The notes beneath the pieces are model-generated. The model worked only from the letters and a program-made list of their open reading frames with translations. It did not search any database and was not told the DNA's origin. Position numbers and translations under genes: made by a program. This document shows, in pieces, positions 15,071 to 22,256 of a stretch of DNA of 28,299 bases. Within the stretch, counting starts at the first letter, position 1. The number at the start of each line of letters is the position of its first letter. The DNA comes from Anaerolineaceae bacterium 46_22 (GTDB lineage Bacteria; Chloroflexota; Anaerolineae; Anaerolineales; Anaerolineaceae), in assembly GCA_001508595.1 (NCBI GenBank), contig LGHA01000002.1, forward strand, positions 1 to 28,299, in the 5' to 3' direction.

Positions 15071-16385
15071 TCAACAAGAGGACAATGAACCCATCCGCCA
15101 GGTGAAGATGCCTGGTGATCCAAACTGCCCGATTTGCGGCGGTATTGGCTACCTCCGACGCGATGTCCCTATCAATCATCCCGATTTCGGGAAGATTTAT
15201 CCCTGCTCATGCCGCACAGAAGCTATAACACAATCTGCAAGAACTCGATTATTCAAAATGAGCAGCCTGGATGCCCTTAAGGATTTACGATTTGATAATT
15301 TTGAAAAACGAGGCAGAGTCGGTCTTGGAAAACATCAATCGGATTCCCTGGAAAATGCCTACAACCAGGCGCGTAATTTCGCCAAAAACCTTGAAGGATG
15401 GTTATTATTGATGGGACCGTATGGCAGCGGAAAAACACACCTGGCAGCTGCCATCGCAAACGACGCCATTGAAGAGGGTATTACAACCCTTTTTCTAACC
15501 GTGCCAGACCTGCTGGATTGGCTGCGCTATGCCTATTCAGGGGCAGCCTTGAGTTTTGAAGAGCGCTTTGAAGAAATACGGGAAAGCCCATTACTAATAT
15601 TAGATGACTTTGGCACCCAAAACGCAACTGCCTGGGCACAGGAAAAAATCTTTCAGATCATGAATCACCGCTATATTAACAAACTTCCCACCGTGGTGAC
15701 CAGCAACATGCTGATCAACGACTTCGATGGGCGTATACGGTCCCGGCTGCAGGACCCCAACCTGGTTACGGTGGTGAAAATTCTCGCACCGGATTACCGC
15801 AACCCAACCGACGATACCGGCCATCCAGAGCTTTCAACTTTGGCACTGCACTCCCGGCAGACCTTCGGTAATTTCAGCATGCGCCAGCATGAAAAGCTCC
15901 CCAAAGAGGATTTGCGGGATATTAAAAAAGCTTTTGAGGCAGCGCGTGATTTCGCAGAACATCCAAAAGGGTGGCTGCTGCTAACCGGACCCTATGGGTG
16001 CGGTAAAACCCATCTTGCGGCTGCAATTGGCAATTACCAGGCAAGTCTTGGTTTCCCGCCGCTGATGGTAAGCGTCCCGGATTTGCTCGATCACCTTCGT
16101 GCAACCTTCAGCCCAAACAGCAACGTCTCTCTGGATCGCCGTTTTGAAGAGGTAAAAAAATCTCACATCCTGATTCTTGATGACCTGGGAACCCAGTCCG
16201 CCACCCCATGGGCAAGAGAAAAGCTTTATCAACTATTTAATTATCGATATAATGCAGAATTGCCGACAGTCATCACCACATCCAGCACACCTGAAGAACT
16301 GGATCCCCGCCTATACAGCCGCATGCAGGATCAGCGAATATGCACCAATATTGTCATCCCGGTACCGGCTTACCGCGGAGATTGA
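15000..16385 (+). CDS. Helicase loader with two tandem DnaC/DnaI-type AAA+ domains
   Basis: A 461-residue ATPase (MSKIDETIRKIRADIEE...) that probably loads DnaB onto DNA. Residues 1-36 are helical and charged. Residues 43-71 hold CPIC and CSC, a likely zinc site (Cys43, Cys46, Cys69, Cys71). AAA+ unit 1 covers about 97-270, with Walker A GPYGSGKT at 139-146, Walker B LLILDD at 198-203 and SR at 248-249. Unit 2 covers about 289-461, with GPYGCGKT at 330-337, ILILDD at 390-395 and SR at 440-441. The two units align throughout, including GWLLL, VPDLLD and FGTQ/LGTQ, and both keep the ATPase residues. Known DnaC and DnaI have one such unit and about 245-310 residues. The start at 15000 has GAAGGA at good distance and overlaps the DnaD-like gene by 71 bases. 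Confidence 0.85.
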   Translation: MSKIDETIRKIRADIEEAGLAKNNQQEDNEPIRQVKMPGDPNCPICGGIGYLRRDVPINHPDFGKIYPCSCRTEAITQSARTRLFKMSSLDALKDLRFDNFEKRGRVGLGKHQSDSLENAYNQARNFAKNLEGWLLLMGPYGSGKTHLAAAIANDAIEEGITTLFLTVPDLLDWLRYAYSGAALSFEERFEEIRESPLLILDDFGTQNATAWAQEKIFQIMNHRYINKLPTVVTSNMLINDFDGRIRSRLQDPNLVTVVKILAPDYRNPTDDTGHPELSTLALHSRQTFGNFSMRQHEKLPKEDLRDIKKAFEAARDFAEHPKGWLLLTGPYGCGKTHLAAAIGNYQASLGFPPLMVSVPDLLDHLRATFSPNSNVSLDRRFEEVKKSHILILDDLGTQSATPWAREKLYQLFNYRYNAELPTVITTSSTPEELDPRLYSRMQDQRICTNIVIPVPAYRGD

Positions 16386-16425
16386 TAAATTCCAAATTTA
16401 AACCATTTTCATTCTGTTTAAACGC

Positions 16426-16456
16426 AAACCCTCCCAACCTGAAGCTGGGAGGGTTT
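16426..16456. terminator. Bidirectional terminator between loader and EamA genes
   Basis: AAACCCTCCCA, 9-base loop, TGGGAGGGTTT. An 11-bp perfect stem with A/T ends in both directions, placed between two convergent genes. Confidence 0.75.
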
Positions 16457-16562
16457 GGTCAATAGAAAAGGAGAAGAAGATGAGCTTGCTTATCACTTCT
16501 TTCTAAAAATAAGGCTACCCCCACTTTGTTGTAATTTTATTAGAAATTTTTCGAATTCTCGA

Positions 16563-17480
16563 TTATTCAAGATCCGGGACTGAGTTATTGACCTGAATAC
16601 CCTGACTTTTACGGTCCGGACTCAGCTGAAGCACAACAACCGCAATCACCACCAATAAACCGCCAATCCATTGTTGACCGGTGAGCACTTCATCAAGAAA
16701 GATGACGGCCATCAGCACGGTTATCACCGGCTGAACCGTAATAATGACCGATCCGCGGGCTGCACCCAAAAGCTGCAGTCCAATATTCATGGATAAAACC
16801 GGCATTAAAGTTCCAAAGATGCTGTAAATTAGCAAGATTCCCCACTCTCGACCTGAATTTGGAAGCGAGAGACCAAAAATGGGTATCAATACCAGGCTGA
16901 CCAGCATCGCCCCGGTGATCACCCAGCTTGTCCCTAAAAAACGGTCATCAACGCCACGGAACCCTTTTTCACTCAATATCAGGTAAAGCGCCATGGCACC
17001 GGCGTTGATGAGTGTAAATATCAAACCGGTCAAGTCAATCACCAAGGCTTCTCCCGGATGATAAGCTGTTAAAACCAGCCCGATAAAGGACATTGGCAGC
17101 GCAAGCCAAAACAAAGAGGGTACCGGATGTTTTCTTGCCTTCGCATACAAAACGACCAGCGAGGGATAAATATAAAGGATAATAATATAAAGTGAGGAAG
17201 GCATCCTGTTCAATGCAAACAAAGCTGTGTAGCCGGAAACCGAAAAAATTGCTCCCAGCCCAATCAACCACAAATGACGATTATTTGTGAATTTTTGTTT
17301 GCCTTTTTGAAAAATCGAAATTAACCAGATCAAAGAGCCAGATAGAACAAATCGCCAAATTCCAATTTGATAAGGCGGCATCGCCATCGATTGAGTCATG
17401 ATTCGCATCAGAATAACAGAAATGCCCAGGCCAAAGGCAGCCAGGATCATCAAAAATAGCCCAATTTTTTGTTTATTCAT
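16563..17480 (-). CDS. EamA/DMT-family membrane transporter
   Basis: A 305-residue inner-membrane protein with about ten hydrophobic helices arranged as two EamA repeats. The first repeat includes ISVILMRIMTQSMAMPPYQIGIWRFVLSG, and the second starts around residue 150 (VIDLTGLIFTLINAGAMALYLILSE). The ending contains the family-typical GSVIITVQPVITVLMAVIFLDEVLTGQQWIGGLLVVIAVVVLQ. The drug/metabolite transporter superfamily exports amino acids, sugars or other small molecules; substrate cannot be read here. GGAGA precedes the ATG, and TATAAT on the minus strand about 30 bases upstream is a plausible -10 box. It is transcribed away from the copper operon across a 174-base intergenic region. Confidence 0.9.
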   Translation of the reverse strand: MNKQKIGLFLMILAAFGLGISVILMRIMTQSMAMPPYQIGIWRFVLSGSLIWLISIFQKGKQKFTNNRHLWLIGLGAIFSVSGYTALFALNRMPSSLYIIILYIYPSLVVLYAKARKHPVPSLFWLALPMSFIGLVLTAYHPGEALVIDLTGLIFTLINAGAMALYLILSEKGFRGVDDRFLGTSWVITGAMLVSLVLIPIFGLSLPNSGREWGILLIYSIFGTLMPVLSMNIGLQLLGAARGSVIITVQPVITVLMAVIFLDEVLTGQQWIGGLLVVIAVVVLQLSPDRKSQGIQVNNSVPDLE

Positions 17481-17507
17481 AAGATCTCCAAGAAAATAAT
17501 GCGGTTC

Positions 17508-17513
17508 ATTATA
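17508..17513 (-). promoter_or_regulatory. Candidate -10 box of the EamA gene
   Basis: Perfect TATAAT on the minus strand, 28 bases upstream of the EamA ATG. No good -35 hexamer is seen at standard spacing. Confidence 0.4.
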
Positions 17514-17574
17514 CTGTTTTATCCCATAATAAAAAGCGTCAACAGGGAGTAGACCGCAATTAAAACGACCACTA

Positions 17575-17603
17575 TTGACTTAATCTGACCAATTTAGTAA
17601 AAT
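17575..17603 (+). promoter_or_regulatory. Promoter of the copper operon
   Basis: TTGACT (17575-17580), exactly 17 bases, then TAAAAT (17598-17603). The expected transcription start falls at about 17610, at the edge of the CsoR-type operator. A bound repressor there would block initiation. Confidence 0.75.
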
Positions 17604-17612
17604 ATATAAAAT

Positions 17613-17643
17613 TAACCCCACCCCCATGGGGAGGGGGGGGTAC
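17613..17643 (+). promoter_or_regulatory. CsoR-type copper operator
   Basis: A C-run/G-run pseudo-palindrome centred on CATG: TAACCCCACCCCC on the left, GGGGAGGGGGGGGTAC on the right. This is the known form of CsoR sites (TACCC-rich arm, central C/G tracts, GGGTA arm). It sits between the promoter and the ribosome-binding site of csoR. CsoR is known to leave such sites when it binds Cu(I), so the operon should be copper-induced and autoregulated. Confidence 0.8.
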
Positions 17644-17654
17644 AGGAGACTCAT

Positions 17655-17930
17655 ATGGTACACGATCACAAAGACAGCATCCAGCGATTAAAAACCGTTG
17701 AAGGTCATATCAGGGGCATCCAGCGCATGCTTGACGAAGACCAGTATTGCATTGATGTCATTCGTCAAATCCAGGCTGTTCAATCAGCCCTGAATAAAAT
17801 CAGCACACAAATCCTGGATGGTCACTTGAAAACCTGCCTTTTGACCGTTGCTCAGGGGGATGACCCCGCTGAACGGCAGCGTGTACTGAACGAGATCACT
17901 GAAGTATTTGAAACCGCCAATAGAGTTTAA
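17655..17930 (+). CDS. csoR: Copper-sensing repressor CsoR
   Basis: All-helical metal-sensing repressor of 91 residues that controls its own operon. The metal site is visible as Cys32 (DEDQYCIDVI), His57 and Cys61 (LDGHLKTCL), the Cys-His-Cys set of Cu(I) sensors. The presence of His57 separates it from persulfide sensors of the CstR type, and the spacing fits CsoR rather than the nickel sensor RcnR or the formaldehyde sensor FrmR. The N-terminal KDSIQRLKTVEGHIRGIQRML is the DNA-binding helix signature. AGGAG precedes the ATG. First gene of an operon with copZ, copA and a rhodanese. Confidence 0.95.
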   Translation: MVHDHKDSIQRLKTVEGHIRGIQRMLDEDQYCIDVIRQIQAVQSALNKISTQILDGHLKTCLLTVAQGDDPAERQRVLNEITEVFETANRV

Positions 17931-17949
17931 TAAAAATAAGGAGTTACCC

Positions 17950-18156
17950 ATGAATACCGTAACCTATACTGTCCCTAATATTTCCTGCAAACACTGCACA
18001 CATACCATCACCATGGAACTTTCGGAAATTGAAGGTGTCTCAAACGTCGAAGCCGATGTACAGACACAGCTTGTAAAGGTCACTTTTGATGCACCGGCTA
18101 CTGAACAAATCATCATAGACACCCTTGCAAAAATCAACTATCCTGTCGGGAGCTAA
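17950..18156 (+). CDS. copZ: Copper chaperone CopZ, HMA domain
   Basis: A 68-residue heavy-metal-associated domain protein that carries Cu(I) to the CopA ATPase. It shows the beta-alpha-beta-beta-alpha-beta sequence pattern with the metal loop ISCKHCTHT (Cys-x-x-Cys). VSNVEADVQTQLVKVTF forms strands 2-3 and AKINYP ends the domain. The start at 17950 has AAGGAG at seven bases, so an in-frame extension back to 17908 inside csoR is rejected. It lies 19 bases after csoR and 9 before copA, clearly one transcript. Confidence 0.93.
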   Translation: MNTVTYTVPNISCKHCTHTITMELSEIEGVSNVEADVQTQLVKVTFDAPATEQIIIDTLAKINYPVGS

Positions 18157-18165
18157 AAACCACCT

Positions 18166-20586
18166 ATGACAGAACAAAAACATCTGACCCTTCCCATCCT
18201 GGGGATGACCTGCGCAAATTGTGTCGCAACCGTTGAACGTAACCTGAAAAAGGTTGACGGAGTTGATTCAGCAAATGTCAACCTTTCCTCAGAGCGCGCT
18301 GCCGTAAGTTACGATCCAAAAAAAGCAAATCTGGGTGATTTTATTGACCAGGTGCAGCGCGCCGGCTATGAAATTGCCATGGGTGAAGCATCCTTGGGCA
18401 TTAAAAACCTGTCCGACGCATCTGATGTGCGCCGACTTGAAAAGGTTTTAATGGCAGAAGAAGGGGTTATTGAGGCAAACGTCAACCTAGCGAGTGAAAA
18501 AGCCCTGATCAAATATGTGCCAACAGTCGTAAGCCAAAACGAACTTCGCAGGTCGATTCGGTCTGCCGGCTTTGAGACCCTTGAAACAGACATCCCCATG
18601 GAAGATGCTGAGGCGAAAGCACGCCAAAAGGAAATCGCGGAACAACGGCGCTTGCTGATCATCGGGCTAATTTTTACGATCCCCTTATTCATCCTATCAA
18701 TGGGCAGGGATTTGGGCTTGCTGCCATCTGCCCTGGCGCATGCACCCTGGATCAACTATCTTTTCCTGGCTTTAGCGACGCCCGTCCAGTTTTATGTAGG
18801 TTGGCAGTATTATGTCAATGGCTATAAATCCATTCGAAATGGTTCCGCCAATATGGACGTTCTCGTTGCCCTGGGGTCCTCTGCAGCTTATTTCTACTCC
18901 ATCCCAATTGCCTTCGGACTCATCCCTGGGCATGCGTATTTCGAGACCTCCGCAGTGATCATCACCCTGGTTAAATTGGGGAAATATTTCGAGGCAAAAG
19001 CCAAAGGCGGCGCCAGCGACGCCATCCGACGCTTGATGGACCTGCGCCCGAGGAAAGCCTACATTGTGCGAGACGGCATTGAAATTGAGGCCCCGGTTGA
19101 CCAGGTTGAAGTGGGTGATATTGTGCTGGTACACCCCGGTGAAAAAATCCCCGTGGATGGCGTGGTCGTGGACGGCCGTTCCAGTGTCGACGAATCGATG
19201 CTGACCGGCGAAAGCCTGCCCGTTGAGAAAGTGCCCGGGGAGAGCGTGATTGGGGGAACGATCAACAAGCTGGGACTGCTAAAGTTCGAAGCCACAAAAA
19301 TCGGTAAAGACACGGCTCTGGCGCAAATCATCAAACTTGTCGAAGAAGCTCAAGCGAGTAAAGCACCCATTCAAAACCTGGCGGATAAAATCTCTGCCAT
19401 TTTTGTACCTGTTGTGATCGGGATTGCCATCATCACCTTCATTGTTTGGTATTACTTCGTTCCACTGAGTCCTACCTCAGAAGTGAGCCTGTTCACCAGG
19501 GCGTTGATCAACACTGTCGCCGTCCTGGTGATTGCCTGCCCATGTGCGATGGGGCTTGCAACCCCCACCGCTGTGATGGTTGGTACAGGAAAAGGTGCGG
19601 AGTTGGGCATTTTAATTAAAAAGAGCGAAAGCCTCGAACGCGCTGGCGATATCACAATGGTTGTCCTTGATAAAACAGGGACGATCACACGCGGCCAACC
19701 AGCAGTGACAAAGATTTACCGCTATGAATTTAATGGCAATGAAGATGACCTTATACGCCTGGCTGCTTCCGTAGAAAAAGGCAGCGAGCACCCATTGGGT
19801 GAAGCCATCACAGCCGAAGCCAACACACGCAGCTTATCTCTCAGTGACCCCCTTGGGTTCTCCGCTATCGCCGGGCACGGCGTGAAAGCTGAGGTTGAGG
19901 AGCAACAAATCCTTGTCGGCAACCGGCGGCTATTGGAGAACAATAATATTGACATCAATGCAGCACAGGCTGACCTGGACGCACTCGAGGAAAGCGGAAA
20001 TACAGCTCTGCTGGTTGCGGTTAACGAACAATTAGCCGGTGTGATCGGTGTTGCAGACACAATCAAAGACGGTTCGCAAGAAGCCATCCAGTCTTTGCGT
20101 GATATGGGATTGGAAGTAGTGATGGTCACCGGCGACAATCAGCGCACAGCAAATGCCATCGGAAAGCAGGTAGGTGTGGATGCTGTTTTAGCAGAAGTCC
20201 TGCCCGGCGATAAAGCTGCTCGTGTCAAAGTGCTTCAATCAGAAGGGCATGTGGTTGCAATGGTCGGTGATGGGATCAACGACGCCCCTGCCCTTGCGCA
20301 AGCGGATATCGGCATCGCCATTGGTACCGGTACGGATGTGGCAATGGCATCAGCCCCGGTGGTATTGATCAGCGGTGATCTGCGCGGTGTACCAAAAGCG
20401 ATTGCCCTATCTCGCCGCACCCTAAGGACCATCAAACAAAATCTCTTCTGGGCATTCTTTTACAACACCATCTTAATACCAGCTGCAGCCCTGGGTTTGT
20501 TAAACCCCATGCTGGCTGCAGGCGCGATGTCCTTCAGCAGCATTTTTGTGGTGACCAACAGCCTGAGGCTGCGTCGATTCAAATGA
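18166..20586 (+). CDS. copA: Cu(I)-exporting P1B-type ATPase CopA
   Basis: An 806-residue copper efflux pump of the inner membrane. HMA domain 1 (residues about 6-72) has GMTCANC with Cys16 and Cys19. HMA domain 2 (about 77-140) has the same fold pattern ([12 protein letters not shown]), but its metal loop is [10 protein letters not shown], with no cysteines. Membrane helices begin near 165 ([15 protein letters not shown]). The actuator has the TGES motif and the CPC ion motif is at 458-460. DKTG with phosphorylated Asp502 follows, then the SEHPLGEA histidine motif and [12 protein letters not shown]. The last helix pair contains YNTILIPAA and [15 protein letters not shown], the YN and MxxSS signatures of Cu(I) pumps. 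Third gene of the CsoR-controlled operon. Confidence 0.96.
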   Translation: MTEQKHLTLPILGMTCANCVATVERNLKKVDGVDSANVNLSSERAAVSYDPKKANLGDFIDQVQRAGYEIAMGEASLGIKNLSDASDVRRLEKVLMAEEGVIEANVNLASEKALIKYVPTVVSQNELRRSIRSAGFETLETDIPMEDAEAKARQKEIAEQRRLLIIGLIFTIPLFILSMGRDLGLLPSALAHAPWINYLFLALATPVQFYVGWQYYVNGYKSIRNGSANMDVLVALGSSAAYFYSIPIAFGLIPGHAYFETSAVIITLVKLGKYFEAKAKGGASDAIRRLMDLRPRKAYIVRDGIEIEAPVDQVEVGDIVLVHPGEKIPVDGVVVDGRSSVDESMLTGESLPVEKVPGESVIGGTINKLGLLKFEATKIGKDTALAQIIKLVEEAQASKAPIQNLADKISAIFVPVVIGIAIITFIVWYYFVPLSPTSEVSLFTRALINTVAVLVIACPCAMGLATPTAVMVGTGKGAELGILIKKSESLERAGDITMVVLDKTGTITRGQPAVTKIYRYEFNGNEDDLIRLAASVEKGSEHPLGEAITAEANTRSLSLSDPLGFSAIAGHGVKAEVEEQQILVGNRRLLENNNIDINAAQADLDALEESGNTALLVAVNEQLAGVIGVADTIKDGSQEAIQSLRDMGLEVVMVTGDNQRTANAIGKQVGVDAVLAEVLPGDKAARVKVLQSEGHVVAMVGDGINDAPALAQADIGIAIGTGTDVAMASAPVVLISGDLRGVPKAIALSRRTLRTIKQNLFWAFFYNTILIPAAALGLLNPMLAAGAMSFSSIFVVTNSLRLRRFK

Positions 20587-20618
20587 ATTATCAATAGAAC
20601 ATATAGAAAGGGAATTTT

Positions 20619-21077
20619 ATGAAAAGAAAAAAGAGCCAGGCTTTGCTGCCCATCTTCCTGTTAGCAGGCGTTATCCTGTTAAGCATTGTCGGCTTGATCC
20701 TTGCGGATAATATCAGGCAATCACGGATTGAAAACCCTGGGGAAATTACCAACCAGGACGATATCCCAAGGGTGACTGCTGAAGAAGCTTATGAGGCGAT
20801 GCTGGCAGGCGAAGCCGTCATTGTAGATGCGCGCAGCGAAGCAAATTTTCAAACACAGCGTGTCGCAGGGGCGATCAGCCTGCCCATTGACCAGGTTGAA
20901 GATCGTGTGGGTGAGTTAGATCCCGATACCTGGTACATTACCTACTGCACCTGACCGGCTGAAAACACAAGCGCCCGTGCGGCGCTGATCATGCTGCAAA
21001 ATGGCATCACCAGGGCAAACCCAATTGTCGGCGGTTTTGAAGCCTGGCTTGCCGCAGGTTACCCGGTAGAACCTTAG
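20619..21077 (+). CDS. Anchored rhodanese, putative selenoprotein (in-frame TGA at 20952-20954)
   Basis: Predicted 152-residue rhodanese-domain protein if TGA at codon 112 is read as selenocysteine. Residues 1-30 are a basic N-terminus plus one transmembrane helix (LLPIFLLAGVILLSIVGLIL), so the domain faces outward. The domain begins with IPRVTAEEAYEAMLAGEAVIVDARSE and reaches the active-site loop WYITYCT. It then meets TGA and continues in frame with PAENTSARAALIML and GGFEAWLAAGYPVEP to TAG at 21075. The continuation is exactly the second half of a rhodanese. Related rhodaneses carry a Y-C-x-C-P-x-E-x-T-S-A loop, so Sec would replace the second Cys (Cys110-Thr-Sec112). A SECIS-like hairpin follows the TGA. 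Last gene of the copper operon, with AAGGGA as ribosome-binding site. The alternative is a nonsense mutation giving a 111-residue fragment. Confidence 0.75.
20970..20986 (+). promoter_or_regulatory. Putative bacterial SECIS hairpin
   Basis: AGCGCC, 5-base loop CGTGC, GGCGCT: a perfect 6-bp GC-rich stem inside the coding sequence. The loop begins 22 bases after the TGA (20952-20954) and has G as its second base. This fits the general bSECIS model: a short stem-loop shortly downstream of UGA, with G among the first two loop bases for SelB contact. The stem below the upper hairpin is weak. Confidence 0.6.
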
Positions 21078-21104
21078 AAATCTTAGAGCACTAAAATTTA
21101 ATGG

Positions 21105-21143
21105 AAAACCCCCTTCCCAAACTTAAATTGGGAAGGGGGTTTT
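21105..21143. terminator. Bidirectional intrinsic terminator ending the copper operon
   Basis: Sixteen-bp perfect stem AAAACCCCCTTCCCAA / TTGGGAAGGGGGTTTT with a 7-base loop, carrying A/T ends in both directions. It lies between the convergent rhodanese and secreted-protein genes. Confidence 0.93.
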
Positions 21144-21174
21144 ATTTGTTTCAAATTTTCTTCAGGCATTCAGC

Positions 21175-22011
21175 CTAATCATCTTTATCTTTATCTTTGC
21201 CTTTGCCTTTGCCTGGATTATTATCACGCTTTCCATTGTTTGTTTTAACTTTTTGTTCTTCCTGCTCCTGGATTTCAAGGGTTTCACCGTTTTCGTTCTT
21301 ATCCTTACCGATCAAACCCAATTCCTGCTTGATCTCACCCCAGCCTGCATTATGGCGCCACTCTAAGAGTTCTTCCCAGGTCATTTCTACATCTTCATGC
21401 TCTGCAGTTTCCAAAGCAAGTTTAATTTCGCCGATGCCAAAGTTATCTTCGCAGAAATAAGACTTGATTGATTCATAAGTCACGTCAAATTCATCTGCCA
21501 TTCGAAGCAGCACAGGATGATCCATTTCACCGGAACAAACCTCGCTCAAGGTCTTATCATCATCGAATTCATCTTCCGGGTCATCCTCACCTTCATCATC
21601 GTCATCTTCATCAGGATCAAATTCACCCGAGCCGATCAAACCCAATGTTTGCCAGATCTCCCCCCATTCCATGCCATCGTCATAAAACCAGGACAGGAGC
21701 ACATCGTAGGTCTCTTCTACCTCTTCCAGGTCAGCAGTCGCGAGGGCATGTTCTATTTCACCGATGCCGATCTCTTTCTCGCAGAAATAAACACGAAGGT
21801 CATCGTACTCAACTTTATAATCCTCTGCCAGAGAACTGAGCACAGGATGAATTGCCTCGTTGGAACAAACAGCGCCATCCTCCAGATCTTCCTCGACTTC
21901 TACAAACATCGCTATCGGTTCATCTGATGCTTCCTGGGCGGAGACAATCCCTGCAAAAGTAAGAGAAATTAACAAGACGCCCGTTAACATTTTGAAAAAT
22001 TTATTGTTCAT
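21175..22011 (-). CDS. Secreted acidic protein with a duplicated two-cysteine domain, function unknown
   Basis: Not recognised as a named family. The 278-residue product starts MNNKFFKMLTGVLLISLTF with a signal peptide probably cleaved after VSA (residue 25). AGGAGG stands directly before the ATG at 22011, so an in-frame extension to 22056 is rejected. Two homologous units follow, at about residues 49-127 and 159-235. Each has Cys-x5-His-Pro-Val, then 20 residues later Tyr-Phe-Cys-Glu, then Gly-Ile-Gly-Glu-Ile and an Ala-Leu helix, ending Trp-Gly-Glu-Ile...Leu-Gly-Leu-Ile-Gly. The Cys pair is 28 residues apart in both units (49/77 and 159/187), which suggests a disulfide or metal site. An Asp/Glu-rich linker separates the units, and the C-terminus is a Lys/Asp/Gly tail. 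Monocistronic, ending at the shared terminator. Confidence 0.8.
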   Translation of the reverse strand: MNNKFFKMLTGVLLISLTFAGIVSAQEASDEPIAMFVEVEEDLEDGAVCSNEAIHPVLSSLAEDYKVEYDDLRVYFCEKEIGIGEIEHALATADLEEVEETYDVLLSWFYDDGMEWGEIWQTLGLIGSGEFDPDEDDDDEGEDDPEDEFDDDKTLSEVCSGEMDHPVLLRMADEFDVTYESIKSYFCEDNFGIGEIKLALETAEHEDVEMTWEELLEWRHNAGWGEIKQELGLIGKDKNENGETLEIQEQEEQKVKTNNGKRDNNPGKGKGKDKDKDD

Positions 22012-22102
22012 CAAAACCTCCTGATACTTTGGTTTGTATCTCATGACCCGTTCCACATTGGTATTTTTGTTTGAAACCGAATGTTTTTGAGCTTCATTGC
22101 GT

Positions 22103-22131
22103 TTAATTTCTGATTCACAACCAGAAATTAA
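22103..22131. repeat. 10-bp inverted repeat upstream of the secreted-protein gene
   Basis: TTAATTTCTG, 9-base spacer, CAGAAATTAA, perfectly complementary. It lies about 90-120 bases upstream of the secreted-protein start and 125 bases from the end of rnhA. No T-run follows in either direction, so an operator or RNA structure is more likely than a terminator. The remaining 22012-22256 region is AT-rich with nothing else recognised. Confidence 0.5.
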
Positions 22132-22256
22132 GGATCATCATTCATGTTCTATATACTAAGATACTAAATGAACATTAGATTCCGATTAAAATCAACTAAT
22201 AAGAACCTTAAAAACAAATCTCTCATATCAATCTTAACTATATTATAAAAAAAGAC

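Noticed and set aside
17655..17930. CsoR homologue read as a persulfide sensor (CstR) because of the rhodanese in the operon
   Set aside because: The Cys32-His57-Cys61 set is the Cu(I) site of CsoR; CstR proteins lack the His, and copZ and copA confirm copper.
20619..20954. A 111-residue protein ending at TGA, or a pseudogene by nonsense mutation
   Set aside because: The frame continues with intact rhodanese sequence to a natural stop, the TGA sits at a Cys-equivalent position, and a SECIS-like hairpin follows. Mutation or sequencing error is not excluded, but is less likely.
21468..21927. Plus-strand ORFs rich in His and Arg
   Set aside because: They are the antisense of the acidic secreted protein, whose Asp/Glu codons give His/Ile/Arg-rich shadows.
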